A stretch of 64,000 nucleotides of DNA. It comes from Sympetrum striolatum (taxonomy: Eukaryota; Arthropoda; Insecta; Odonata; Libellulidae). The notes beneath the pieces are model-generated. The model did not search any database, was not told the origin of the DNA, and saw only the letters and a program-made list of their open reading frames with translations. The position numbers and the translations under genes are program-made. Positions 32,251 through 45,900 of the stretch are shown in pieces. Numbering within the stretch: position 1 is the first letter of the stretch; each line of letters begins with the position of its first letter. Where the stretch lies: assembly GCA_947579665.1 (NCBI GenBank), contig CANPUZ010000031.1, forward strand, positions 558,001-622,000, in the 5' to 3' direction.

Positions 32251-35049
32251 GAATTTGGATTCCCCCACCCCATTGTTAATAGTTTATACTAAAGTACTAA
32301 TTGTTATTGTAAATTGCATGTTATTTATAAATAATATTTAAAATTATGCATATATTTTTTCAATTAAAATGCTTACTTGAAAAACTTGAATCTCGGTAAA
32401 TGTTTTACGTAATTTCATATCCTACTTATGGCGGTTGTATCTACCCATCTTGTATTAACAAAAGAATGCGAAGAGGGCATCGTCCTACTTAATTGATTTA
32501 CATCATAATTGCTTATAATATTTTATCCAAATCTTTCTTTGATTGAAAATATGAATTACACAAGCATTTACGGTGAAATTAATGTCTTATAGGAATTTTA
32601 ATCACTTTCCTTTTTCGGAATTTGTTTGTTAAGATTCCGCTGCTGCCCATCCACAATTGACCTTCTCTGCACAAGAAATAAGTATTGCAAGTATTATGAA
32701 ATGCAAGAAGTTCCGTATCGATGCAGTGGCTTTGGATGAATCCCTAACGAAACAGCAAGAGCAACAAGAAGAACAACATAACATTTCACGGTGAATACAT
32801 TTCTCTCGATGGAGTTCTAATTATGAATTACAATATTGATAGAGGGATTAATCTAATTGTTCGTAGAAAACGATGGTCATTAAATTCAAGGGTGCGCTAC
32901 TGTGAATGCAAGAATGACCTTCTTAAAAGCTATAATTATGTATCTCATTAGGAATCTTTCATGTCACACTCTTGGCGGGACTGTTATTCAATAAGCATAC
33001 CTTTTAGTTCTCTCGTCTTGAAATTCTTCCCTGCATTCTGTCTTCACGCATTTAGAGTATTGAATACTTCTTTAACTTACATGTCTTACTAACTTATGAA
33101 AAACCTTTCGATTTAAGATGTCCTAACATTACGTGCCAGTAACTTTAATCGTTGATGATTCGTAAAGTATTGTAAAAAGTACACGGATTCAATTTTCTCA
33201 TTCATTCACTGTTCGGAAGGACATTACGAGATGGATGACCTCCTATGCTCTCCAGAGAAACTCCCTCTTCCAAAATTCCTGAGGTTAACTTTCGCGTTCG
33301 ATTTTTCGAGAACTCTATCTAAAAGAATGCGTTCCGAGTAATTTTAGAGTTAGAATACGACCACCATTTTGAGTCTATGACGAGAACAATCAGTCACCTG
33401 ACTTTTGAGCTTTGCAACGCTTTTGCGTAATTCACTTTTCAGGACGATCGAAATAGGTGAATGTCTACGTATTAGCCTCGTGGTTGAGGTCGTATCTAAA
33501 ATGGCGCCCTAAAATTAGTGATATTGAAGTGCTGAAAATGAATATTTCTGTGAGACGAAGTGAACAAGACCGTGTTTCCCTCTGGATTTCAATGCTGCAG
33601 TGAGAGTGTCACACGTGCAACGTAAGACAATACTGAAGTTGAAAGAATAACGATGACTGAAATTCAGCTCTCCATGTAGTGATTTCTGTCGAGAAGGTGT
33701 ATAGTTCTTCAACTTTGATGAGGGAATCGTTATGGAACACTAAGGAATGCATTCTTGCTGGATTTAAAAGGTAAGGTCAATCTCTGCTAACGTTTCAATG
33801 GATATAATTAATAAGACATAAGAATATATGTATGATCTATTTGATGGACGTATGATTGAATTCTAAATTTTCGATTGTGCCGCATAGGTTTACGAAGACG
33901 TTCTACACAGCCATTGGTATTTTATGTCGATATTTGAGATTCTGGAATGTTTAATACCGCTGAGCACGATACCTTGTTACAGATATCCGGCTTGTTCATG
34001 TACGATACTATTTCACAAAGAGTTTACTTTTCCTTAGCGTGATACTTCTGTAAAGTGTTGATTAAAAGGGACTGCTCATTTCCTTTTTATGAAAATAAAT
34101 ATATATAATTTGGTGCGTGTGGTCATTCTCCCAGTATTTGCAGACACATGTTATATTCCAATGGTCTTTGTATAAGGGAATTCCATTCACATCTCAAGAG
34201 AAAAAGGATTGTTATTCGGTCGCAGAAATCATTCGCAGTTGATCATTCTTCTTTCGATCAATTTGGTGAAATTAGGTGACCGTGCAAATAAACTAAATAT
34301 AATATTCTGTTACATATTATATTTATACATGCTGTGAATGTAATTTGTAGAGGGGCAAAGAAAAATATTCAGAAGAAAGGTGGAAAGAAATGTTACGAAG
34401 TAGTCAACATTCTAGATTTGTAAAGACTAAGTAAAAATAAAGCATTTCATTCGAAAGAACTAAAATTCTCGATTTTGAGTAGCATTTCCTTGGCAAACAA
34501 AATTTAAGCTATGACAAACATCTTATCTCAGCCTTTTAGATGGTCATTCTTGTATTCAGGGTAGAATGTCCTTTAATTTCATATTCTTCTAGTTTTGCAA
34601 ACAAATCGAGGGAACCCATTATCAAATTGAAATAGAAATATAATTATTTAATACTTATTTTATATTTGAAATGGGAGAGAAAGAAATCGTAACATATACA
34701 ATCCGAAATAGGAAAGTGATTATTACTAATATAAGACATCGAAGCATCGAAATTCCTCATTTGATATATTTTCAATAAAAGAATATTTTTATAGATAATG
34801 TGAGCTTTTATAAATGAAATCAATGAAGTGAGAAGATGCGCTCATCGCATTCTTTTGTTAACACATGATGAATTGTTCTAAATTTTGATAAATAGGATAT
34901 GTAATTACGTAATATAATAAAAAAGATCTAAATTTCTTCGATTATACATCCAAAATATAAAAAAAGTAAAATTTTAAATATTAGTTATACTTTTAAGTAA
35001 ATGCTAATTCAATTACACTTTGTATTTGTATTTACCTAATTAACATACT
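32251..35049. other. Region between divergent promoters, no gene supported
   Basis: About 2.8 kb separates the two inverted gene starts. I see only short frames (33,515-33,712 minus, chance-like) and AT-rich runs. Regulatory sequence shared by the pair would lie here, but no repeat with clear regulatory character was found apart from the mirrored promoter arms. Confidence 0.4.
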
Positions 35050-35080
35050 TGGGGGGGCGGGCAACGGTTGTTCTAATTCG

Positions 35081-35137
35081 GCCAATCAGATTTCAGCATT
35101 TCTATTCAAAGTTTAAAGAAGAGGTTTTTTCCTCAGT
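35081..35137 (+). promoter_or_regulatory. Core promoter of plus member
   Basis: GGCCAATCAG (35,080-35,089), AGTTTAAAGAA (35,110-35,120, TATA-like) and CCTCAGTCG with the initiator TCAGT at 35,133-35,137, about 22 bp after the TATA-like box. This implies a leader of only about 13 nt before the ATG at 35,148. It is conserved with the minus copy. Confidence 0.55.
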
Positions 35138-35147
35138 CGTCGCTGAG

Positions 35148-35166
35148 ATGTCTTCTGGTGCAGTCG
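35148..35166 (+). CDS. First coding exon of plus member (MSSGAV)
   Basis: ATG TCT TCT GGT GCA GTC G followed by the strong donor GTAAGT at 35,167-35,172. The exon ends in phase 1, which matches the phase needed by the downstream exon family. It is the mirror image of the minus copy at 32.16-32.20 kb. A 6-residue first exon without a signal peptide is unusual but plausible given the conserved promoter and donor. Confidence 0.5.
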
Positions 35167-35739
35167 GTAAGTAAACCTATTTTGTGACAAACCGTTACTC
35201 ATTTGAATTTCGTGTCTTGCTTTACATATTTAGAATATTTTTGCAAAGGAATTTCTTAGTCTTACGATTTCTTTCAAAATAATTAATTTTCCTTTTGTGA
35301 ATAATCGTTAAATACCTGAGTGCACGCAGTTTTACGGTTAAAAATGCTCCCCGTTACCACTCCTGATTTCGTTGAACGTTAAGTTGTACAAGGTATGATG
35401 TAAGAATATTTTCTGTGATCTTGATTTAAAGAAATCAAACTCAAGAAATTGGTTTCTGGAGCTATAATTTTACATACCGATTTCATCTTGTTTCTTATTA
35501 TTAGCACATGCAATTAATTACAATCTGTTATTGAAAGGAACCAACTTCCTTCATCGCGCCTTATGTAGCATAAGCAAATTCATTTTAATTTCCGTTCGAT
35601 TTATTTAGTATTAAGTTTAATTTATATATTATTCGTGATCGATTATCGTAAGCAGTTCGCAATTTTTTGCGATCTCCTTACGATCGCAATTAACTGCGAT
35701 ACTTGGTTAATCTTAGATAAAACAATTTATGGATAAAAA

Positions 35740-35952
35740 TTGGGCTTTTCTGATACTCGAACCCGGTACTCCGCTCGTCGAGTGGTTGTTACTCGTCTGA
35801 CAGGAGCATTCCTTAACCGGGACATAGATGTTCTAGTCAACGAGTCGCAAATAGACATTAACGGAAATCCAAGTTTAAAACGTGCCGTGCTATTTCATGC
35901 TGTTCTGGACAGATACTATAAAATTCAATCATATCTAACACTCTTTAAGTAA
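35740..35952 (+). other. Orphan frame over a tRNA-like SINE remnant
   Basis: A 70-codon frame. Its 5' part read on the minus strand has GGTTAAGGAATGCTCCTGTC and ACCGGGTTCGAGTA, resembling a tRNA-derived B-box region. More likely a decayed short repeat in the first intron than a gene. Confidence 0.3.
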
Positions 35953-36410
35953 TTGCTGCTGGTCCTGGTATTATATAATTATTTAAACTTTTATGGTTGC
36001 TTGACGGTTTTATACATGAAGTTTTAGCTATCTGCTATAAATCTGATGCATGACATTATACATTTTTCGTGCATCCGACCAGTGTTTAGTGTTTTCTGAT
36101 CATCAGAAATAAGTCATTGAATGATTTCCATCTCCGGCTCGAAATAGAAACCGATTATCCAATTCATTAAATTAAATAAATGCCTAACGCTATATTTGTC
36201 TCCATCATCCGGATAAAATAACTCCAGCTTCCTTCTAAAATGTAAAGTTTGACAAGCGAATACGAGCCGATTTGGTAACGGTCACTTTGACTTCAAAATA
36301 ACGAACATCGATCTTGAAAAGTTACCGAAAGAAGTTCATGCCCATCCATGGCTCTAAAATACATGATTAAATTTAATGAACATTTTATTAATTTTATGTT
36401 AAAATATTTT

Positions 36411-36535
36411 CAGATTTTTGAGAAATTAATTCACCATGGATTTTCGAAAAAGACTGGCGAATATCTAATTGGAATTTTGGAATTGCGTTTGAAGGATTCG
36501 TCACCGAGTAGGAATGTGGTCAAACGGATATCTAA
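36411..36535 (+). pseudogene. Second exon of plus member, frame disturbed
   Basis: After AAATATTTTCAG, the block aligns with the minus exon at 31,372-31,488, but has one extra T near its start (ATTTTTGAG versus ATATTGAG). In phase 1 this gives an early stop; in the shifted frame it reads EKLIHHGFSKKTGEYLIGIL to KDSSPSRNVVKRISK. So either a different phase is used or the exon is broken. About 170 bp of the preceding intron also align with the minus copy. Confidence 0.45.
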
Positions 36536-36989
36536 ATAACGTCAATAAAATGTATTTTAATATGCTTCATCATTTATTGTTATGATATATTTTCGAAATT
36601 TTTTGAATTTAAAAATCCTTTCTAATTCGCTGTTCTGAATTAAGAAGATGTTTTACCCTCCTCAAATATTGATGAAATTCTAGAATATTAGCAAGCGCAT
36701 TAGTATATAAAAACCCCAGTTATTGTAAGCAGCTCTAGTGTAGGAAGAAAATTTACTTTTAGGAAAAGGAAAGGTTATGAATACAATTTTATGAACATAC
36801 TTCATCTTCAATGTAGTCTCTGTACTTCTAAAACAATGATGTAGCAATGATCACTCTTGTATATATTACGCTTTTGTAATTTATTTCATTTGATCGTAAA
36901 TATTTTAGTTTTAGGATGGGCAGGAATAAATGAATTTCTCACGTATCTATAACCTGGGTATTGTTTTTGACAGTATTGTAAATTAAATT

Positions 36990-39900
36990 TCTTAGCTTTC
37001 GTTCGTAAAACCATTAAATGAAGAAGATGCTCCAGAGGAGTTATGGAAGAAGGGATGCTGTGGACCGGATGTACAGAGATTTCTAAGGAGGAAATCGAGA
37101 AAAGGATTGAGTACAATGAATGATCATAGTAATCGTATACTTATTAAGATTTATAATTTTTTTTAGTTTCCTTGATGATTTTTATTAATTAGTGTGTTTA
37201 ATTAATTTTAAAGACATCATAGTTTAATCCTTAAGATGTAGACAACGTTCCAGAGGAGTTATGGAGGAGGGATTTGCTGTGGAATGGAACTACAGAGATT
37301 TCTAAGGAGGAAATCGAAAGAAGGAGTAACTACTAAGAATGATCATATTAATAGTATACATATTAGGATTTATAATATTTTATTAGTTGCCAATATGATA
37401 TTTATTGATTTGTGTGTTCTTTTAATTTCAAAGACATCGCATGTTAATCCATTGGATAAGGATGATGCTACAGATGAGTTATGGAGGAAGGGATGCTGTG
37501 GACCGGATATACAGAGATTTCTAAGGAGGAAATCGAGAAAACGATTAAGTACAATGAATGATCATACTTATCGTATACTTATTAAGATTTATAATTTTTT
37601 GATTAGTTGCCAATATAATATTTATTGATTTGTGTGTTCTTTTAATTTCAAAGACATCGCAGGTTAATCCATTGCATAAGGATAACACTACAGATGAGTT
37701 ATGGAGGAAGGGATGCTGTGGACCGGATGTACAGAGATTTCTAAGGAGGAAATCGAGAAAAAGATTAACTAAAATGAATGATCATACTAATCGTATACTT
37801 ATTATGATTTATAATTTTTTAATTAGTTGCCAATATAATATTTATTGATTTGTGTGTTCTTTTAGTTTCAAAGACATCGCAGGTTAATCCATTGGATAAG
37901 GATGACACTACAGATGAGTTATGAAAGAAGGGATGCTGTGGACCGGATGTACAGAGATTTCTAAGGAGGAAATCGAGAAAAGGATTAAGTACAATGAATG
38001 ATCATACTAATCGTATGCTTATTGAGATTTATAATTTTTTAATTAGTTGCCAATATGATATTTATTGATTTGAGTGTTCTTTTAATTTCAAAGACATCGC
38101 AGGTTAATCCATTGAATAAGGATAACACTACAGATGAGTTATGGAGGAAGGGATGCTGTGGACCGGATGTACAGAGATTTCTAAGGAGGAAATCGAGAAA
38201 AAGATTAACTAAAATGAATGATCATACTAATCGTACACTTATTAAGATTTATAATTTTTTAATTAGTTGCCAATATGATATTTATTGATTTGTGTGTTCT
38301 TATGATTTCAAAGACATCCCAGGTTAATCCATTGGATAAGGATGACACTACAGATGAGTTATGGAGGAAGGGATGCTGTGGACCGGATGTACAGAGATTT
38401 CTAAGGAGGAAATCGAGAAAAGGATTAAGTACAATGAATGATCATACTAATCGTACACTTATTAAGATTTATAATTTTTTAATTAGTTGCCAATATGATA
38501 TTTATTGATTTGTGTGTTCTTATGATTTCAAAGACATCCCAGGTTAATCCATTGGATAAGGATGACACTACAGATGAGTTATGGAGGAAGGGATGCTGTG
38601 GACCGGATGTACAGAGATTTCTAAGGAGGATATCGAGAAAAGGATTAAGTACAATGAATGATCATACTAATCGTATACTTATTAAGATTTATAATTTTTT
38701 TAAGTTTCCTTGATGATTATTATTAATTAGTGTGTTCTTTTAATATCAAAGACATCATAGTTTAATCCTTAAGATGTAGACAACGTTCCAGAGGAGTTAT
38801 GGAGGAGAGATTTGCTGTGGAATGGAACTACAGATATTTCTAAGGAGGAAATCGAAAGAAGGAGTAAGTACTAAGAATGATCATATTTATAGTATACATA
38901 TTAGTATTTATAATTTTATATTAGTTGCCAATATGTTATTTATTGATTTGTGTGTTCTTTTAATTTCAAAGACATCGCATGTTAATCCATTGGATAAGGA
39001 TGACGCTACAGATGAGTTATGGAGGAAGGGATGCTGTGGACCGGATGTACAGAGATTTCTAAGGAGGAAATCGAGAAAAGGATTAAGTACAATGAATGAT
39101 CATACTCATCGTATACTTATTAAGATTTATAATTTTTTTTAGTTTCCTTGACGATTTTTATTAATTAGTGTGTTCTTTTAACTTCAAAGACATCATAGTT
39201 TAATCTTTAAGATGTAGACAACGTTCCAGAGGAGTTATGGAGGAGGGATTTGCTGTGGAATGGAACTACAGAGATTTCTAAGGAGGAAATCGAAAGAAGG
39301 AGTAAGAACTAAGAATGATCATACTTATAGTATACATATTAGGATTTATAATTTTATATTAAGTGCCAATATGGTTTTTATTGATTTGTGTGTTCTTTTA
39401 ATTTCAAAGACATCGCATATTAATCCATTGGATAAGCATGACGCTACAGATGAGTTATGGAGGAAGGGATGCTGTGGACCGGATGTACAGAGATTTCTAA
39501 GGAGGAAATCGGGAAAAAGATTAAGTACAATGAATGATCATACTAATCGTATAATTATTAAGATTTATAATTTTTTAATTAGTTGCCAATATGATATTTA
39601 TTGATTTGTGTGTTCTTTTAATTTCAAAGACATCGCAGGTTAATCCATTGGATAAGGATGACACTACAGATTAGTTATGGAGGAAGGGATGCTGTGGACC
39701 GGGTGTACAGAGATTTCTAAGGAGGAAATCGAGAAAAGGATTAAGTACAATGAATGATCATACTAATCGTATACTTATTAAGATTTATAATTTTTTTTAG
39801 TTTCCTTGACGATTTTTATGAATTAGTGTGTCCTTTATTTTTCAAAGACATCATAGTTTAATCCTTAAGATGTAGACAACGTTCCAGAGGAGTTATGGAG

Positions 39901-42900
39901 GAGGGATTTGGTGTGGAATGGAACTACAGAGATTTCTAAGGAGGAAATCGAAAGAAGGAGTAAGAACTAAGAATGATCATATTTATAGTATACATATTAG
40001 TATTTATAATTTTATATTAGTTGCCAATATGATATTTGTTGATTTGTGTGTTCTTTTAATTTCAAAGACATCGGATGTTAATCCATTGGATAAGGACGAC
40101 GCTACAGATTAGTTATGGAGGAAGGGATATTGTGGACCGGATGTACAGAGATTTCTAAGGAGGAAATCGAGAAAAAGATTAAGTACAATGAATGATCATA
40201 CTCATCGTATACTTATTAAGATTTATAATTTTTTTTAGTTTCCTTGACGATTTTTATTAATTAGTGTGTTCTTTTAATTTCAAAGACATCATAGTTTAAT
40301 CTTTAAGATGTAGACAAAGTTCCAGAGGAGTTATGGAGGAGGGATTTGCTGTGGAATGGAACTACAGAGATTTCTAAGGGGGAAATCGAAAGAAGGAGTA
40401 AGAACTAAGAATGATCATATTTATAGTATACATATTAGTATTTATAATTTTATATTAGTTGCCAATATGATATTTATTGATTTGTGTGTTCTTTTAATTT
40501 CAAAGACATCGCATATTAATCCATTGGATAAGGATGACACTACATATGAGTTATGGAGGAAGGGATGCTGTGGACCGGATGTACAGAGATTTCTAAGGAG
40601 GAAATCGAGAAAAGGATTAAGTACAATGAATGATCATACTAATCGTATACATATTAAGATTTATAATTTTTTATTAGTTGTCAATATGATATTTATTAAT
40701 TTGTGTGTCCTTTAAATTTCAAAGACATCGCAGGTTAATCCATTGGATAAGGAAGACGCTACATAATAGTTATGGAGGAGGGATTTGCTGTGGAATAAAA
40801 CTACGGAGATTTCTAAGGAGGAAATCGAAATAAGGAGTAAGTACTTAGAATGATCATATTAATAGTATTTATATTAGGATTTATAATTTTTTATTTGTTG
40901 CCAATATGATATTTATTATTTTTTGTGTTCTTTTAGTTTCAAAGACATCGCAGGTTAATCCATTGGATAAGGATGACACTACAGATGAGTTATGGAGGAA
41001 GGGATGCTGTGGACCGGATGTACAGAGATTTCTAAGGAGGAAATCGAGAAAAGGATTAAGTAAAATGAATGATCATACTAATCGTATACATATAGAGATT
41101 TATAATTTTTTAATTAGTTGCCAATATGATATTTATTGATTTGTGTGTTCTTTTAATTTCAAAGACATTTCAGGTTAATCCATTGGATAAGGATAACGCT
41201 ACAGATTAGTTATGGAGGAAGGGATGCTGTGGACCGGATGTACAGAGATTTCTAAGGAGGAAATCGAGAAAAGGATTGAGTACAATGAATGATCATACTA
41301 ATCGTATACTTATTAAGATTTACAATTTTTTAATTAGTTGCCTATATGATATTTATAGATTTGTGTGTTTTTTTAATTTCAAAGACATCGAAGGTTAATC
41401 CATTGTATAAGGGTGACACTACAGATGAGTTATTGAGGAAGGGATGCTGTGGACCGGATGTACAGAGATTTCTAAGGAGGAACTCGAGAAAAGGATTAAG
41501 TACAATGAATGATCATACTAATCGTATACTTATTAAGATTTACAATTTTTTAATTAGTTGCCTATATGATATTTATAGATTTGTGTGTTTTTTTAATTTC
41601 AAAGACATCGAAGGTTAATCCATTGTATAAGGGTGACACTACAGATGAGTTATTGAGGAAGGGATGCTGTGGACCGGATGTACAGAGATTTCTAAGGAGG
41701 AACTCGAGAAAAGGATTAAGTACAATGAATGATCATACTAATCGTATACTTATTAAGATTTACAATTTTTTAATTAGTTGCCTATATGATATTTATAGAT
41801 TTGTGTGTTTTTTTTAATTTCAAAGACATCGAAGGTTAATCCATTGTATAAGGGTGACACTACAGATGAGTTATTGAGAAAGGGATGCTGTGGACCGGAT
41901 GTACAGAGATTTCTAAGGAGGAACTCGAGAAAAGGATTAAGTACAATGAATGATCATACTAATCGTATACTTATTAAGATTTACAATTTTTTAATTAGTT
42001 GCCTATATGATATTTATAGATTTGTGGGTTTTTTTTATTTCAAAGACATCGAAGGTTAATCCATTGTATAAGGGTGACGCTACAGATGAGTTATTGAGGA
42101 AGGGATGCTGTGGACCGGATGTACAGAGATTTCTAAGGAGGAACTCGAGAAAAGGATTAAGTACAATGAATGATCATACTAATCGTATAATTATTAAGAT
42201 TTATAATTTTTTTTAGTATCCTTGACGATTTTTATTAATTAGTGTGTTCTTTTAATTTCAAAGACATCATGGTTTAATCCTTAAGATGTAGACAACGTTC
42301 CAGAGGAGTTATGGAGGAGGGATTTGCTGTGGAATAGAACTACAGAGATTTCTAAGGAGGAAATCGAAAGATGGAGTAAGAACTAAGAATGATCATATTA
42401 ATAGTATAAATATTAGGATTTATAATTTTTTATTAGTTGCCAATATGATATTTATTGATTTGTGTGTTCTTTTAATTTCAAGGACATCGCAGGTTAATCC
42501 ATTGGATAAGGATGACGCTACAGATGAGTTATTGAGGAAGGGATGCTGTGGACCGGAAATACAGAGATTTCTAAGGAGGAAATCGAGAAAACGATTGAGA
42601 ACAATGAATGATCATACAAATCGTATACTTATTAAGATTTATAATTTTTTTTAGTTACCTTGAAGATTTTTATTAATAAGTGTGTTCTTTTAATTTCAAA
42701 GACATCATAGTTTAATCTTTAAGATGTAGATAACGTTCCAGAAAGTTCTGGAGGAGGGATTTGCTGTGGAATGGAACTACAGAGATTTCTAACGTGGATA
42801 TCGAAAGAAGGAGTAAGAACTAAGAATGATCATATTAATAGTATAAATATTAGGATTTATAATTTTTTATTAGTTGCCAATATGATATTTATTGATTTGT

Positions 42901-45900
42901 GTGTTCTTTTAATTTCAAGGACATCGCAGGTTAATCGATTGGATAAGGAAGACGCTACAGATTAGTTATTGAGGAAGGGATGCTGTGGACCGGATGTACA
43001 GAGATTTCTAAGGAGGATATCGAGAAAAGGATTAAGTACAATGAATGATCATACTAATCGTATACTTATTAAGATTTATAATTTTGTTTGATTTCCTTGA
43101 AGATTTTTATTAATAAGTGTGTTCTTTTAAATTCAAAGACATCATAGTTTAATCCTTAAGATGTAGACAACGTTCCAGAGGAGTTATGGAGGAGGAATTT
43201 GCTGTGGAATGGAACTACGGAGATTTCTAAGGAGGAAATCGAAAGAAGGAGTAAGAACTAAGAATGATCATATTTATAGTATACATATTAGTATTTATAA
43301 TTTTATATTAGTTGCCAATATGATATTTGTTGATTTGTGTGTTCTTTTAATTTCAAAGACATCGGATGTTAATCCATTGGATAAGGACGACGCTACAGAT
43401 TAGTTATGGAGGAAGGGATATTGTGGACCGGATGTACAGAGATTTCTAAGGAGGAAATCGAGAAAAAGATTAAGTACAATGAATGATCATACTCATCGTA
43501 TACTTATTAAGATTTATAATTTTTTTTAGTTTCCTTGACGATTTTTATTAATTAGTGTGTTCTTTTAATTTCAAAGACATCATAGTTTAATCTTTAAGAT
43601 GTAGACAACGTTCCAGAGGAGTTATGGAGGAGGGATTTGCTGTGGAATGGAACTACAGAGATTTCTAAGGAGGAAATCGAAAGAAGGAGTAAGTACTAAG
43701 AATGATCATATTTATAGTATACATATTAGGATTTATAATTTTATATTAAGTGCCAATATGGTTTTTATTGATTTGTGTGTTCTTTTAATTTCAAAGACAT
43801 CGCATATTAATCCATGGATAAGCATGACGCTACAGATGAGTTATGGAGGAAGGGATGCTGTGGACCGGATGTACAGAGATTTCTAAGGAGGAAATCGAGA
43901 AAAGGATTAAGTAAAATGAATGATCATACTAATCGTATACATATAGAGATTTATAATTTTTTAATTAGTTGCCAATATGATATTTATTGATCTGTGTGTT
44001 CTTTTAATTTCAAAGACATTTCAGGTTAATCCATTGGATAAGGATAACGCTACAGATTAGGTATGGAGGAAGGGATGCTGTGGACCGGATGTACAGAGAT
44101 TTCTAAGGAGGAAATCGAGAAAAGGATTGAGTACAATGAATGATCATACTAATCGTATACTTATTAAGATTTACAATTTTTTAATTAGTTGCCTATATGA
44201 TATTTATAGATTTGTGTGTTTTTTTAATTTCAAAGACATCGAAGGTTAATCCATTGTATAAGGGTGACACTACAGATGAGTTATTGAGGAAGGGATGCTG
44301 TGGACCGGATGTACAGAGATTTCTAAGGAGGAACTCGAGAAAAGGATTAAGTACAATGAATGATCATACTAATCGTATACTTATTAAGATTTACAATTTT
44401 TTAATTATTTGCTTATATGATATTTATAGATTTGTGTGTTTTTTTAATTTCAAAGACATCGAAGGTTAATCCATTGTATAAGGGTGACACTACAGATGAG
44501 TTATTGAGGAAGGGATGCTGTGGACCGGATGTACAGAGATTTCTAAGGAGGAACTCGAGAAAAGGATTAAGTACAATGAATGATCATACTAATCGTATAC
44601 TTATTAAGATTTACAATTTTTTAATTAGTTGCCTATATGATATTTATAGATTTGTGGGTTTTTTTTATTTCAAATACATCGAAGGTTAATCCATTGGATA
44701 AGGGTGACACTACAGATGAGTTATGGATTATGGGATGCTGTGGACCGGATGTACAGAGATTTCTAAGGAGGAAATCGAGAAAACGATTAGGTACAATGAA
44801 TGATCATATTAATCGTATACTTATTAAGATTTTTGATTTTTTAATTAGTTGCCAATATGATATTTATTGATTTGTGTGTTCTTTTAGTTTCAAAGACATC
44901 GCAGGTTAATCCATTGGATAAAGAAGACGCTACAGATGAGTTATGGAGGAAGGGATGCTGTGGACCGGATGTACAGAAGTTTCTATGGAGGAAATCGAGA
45001 AATGGATTAAGTACAATGAATGATCATACATATCGTATACTTATTAAGATTTACAATTTTTTAATTAGTTGCCAATTAGATATTTATAGATTTGTGTAAT
45101 TTTAATTTCAAAGACATCGCAGGTTAATCCATTGGATAAGGGTGACACTACAGATGAGTTATGGAGGAAGGGATGCTGTGGACCGGATGTACAGAGATTT
45201 CTAAGGAGGAAATCGAGAAAACGATTAAGTACAATGAATGATCATACTAATCGTATACTTATTAAGATTTATAATTTTTTTTAGTTTCCTTGACGATTTT
45301 TATTATTTAGTGTGTTCTTTTAATTTCAAAGACATCATAGTTTAATCCTTAAGATGTAGACAACGTTCCAGAGGAGTTATGGAGGAGGGATTTGCTGTTG
45401 AATGGAACTACAGAGATTTCTAAGGAGGATATCGAAAGAAGGAGTAAGAACTAAGAATGATCATATTTATAGTATACATATTAGTATTTATAATTTTATA
45501 TTAGTTGCAAATATGATATTTATTGATTTGTGTTTTCTTTTAATTTCAATGACATCGCAGGTTAATCCATTGGATAAGGAAGACGCTACAGATAAGATAA
45601 GGAGGAAAGGATGCTGTGGACCGGATGTACAGAGATTTTTAATGAGGAAATCGAGAAAAGGATTAAGTACAATGAATGATCATACTAATCGTATACTTAT
45701 TAAGATTTATAGTTTTTTTTAGTTTCCTTGATGATTTTTATTAATTGTTGTGTTTAATTAATTCTAAAGACATCATAGTTTAACCCATAAGATGTAGACA
45801 ACGTTCCAGAGGATTTATGGAGGAGGGATTTGCTGTTGAATGGAACTACAGAGATTTCTAAGGAGGAAATCGAAAGAAGGAGTAAGAACTAAGAATGATC

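Noticed and set aside
35740..35952. 70-codon frame as an exon of the plus-strand gene
   Set aside because: It begins in a tRNA-like repeat remnant, has no acceptor, and is not present in the mirrored minus copy.
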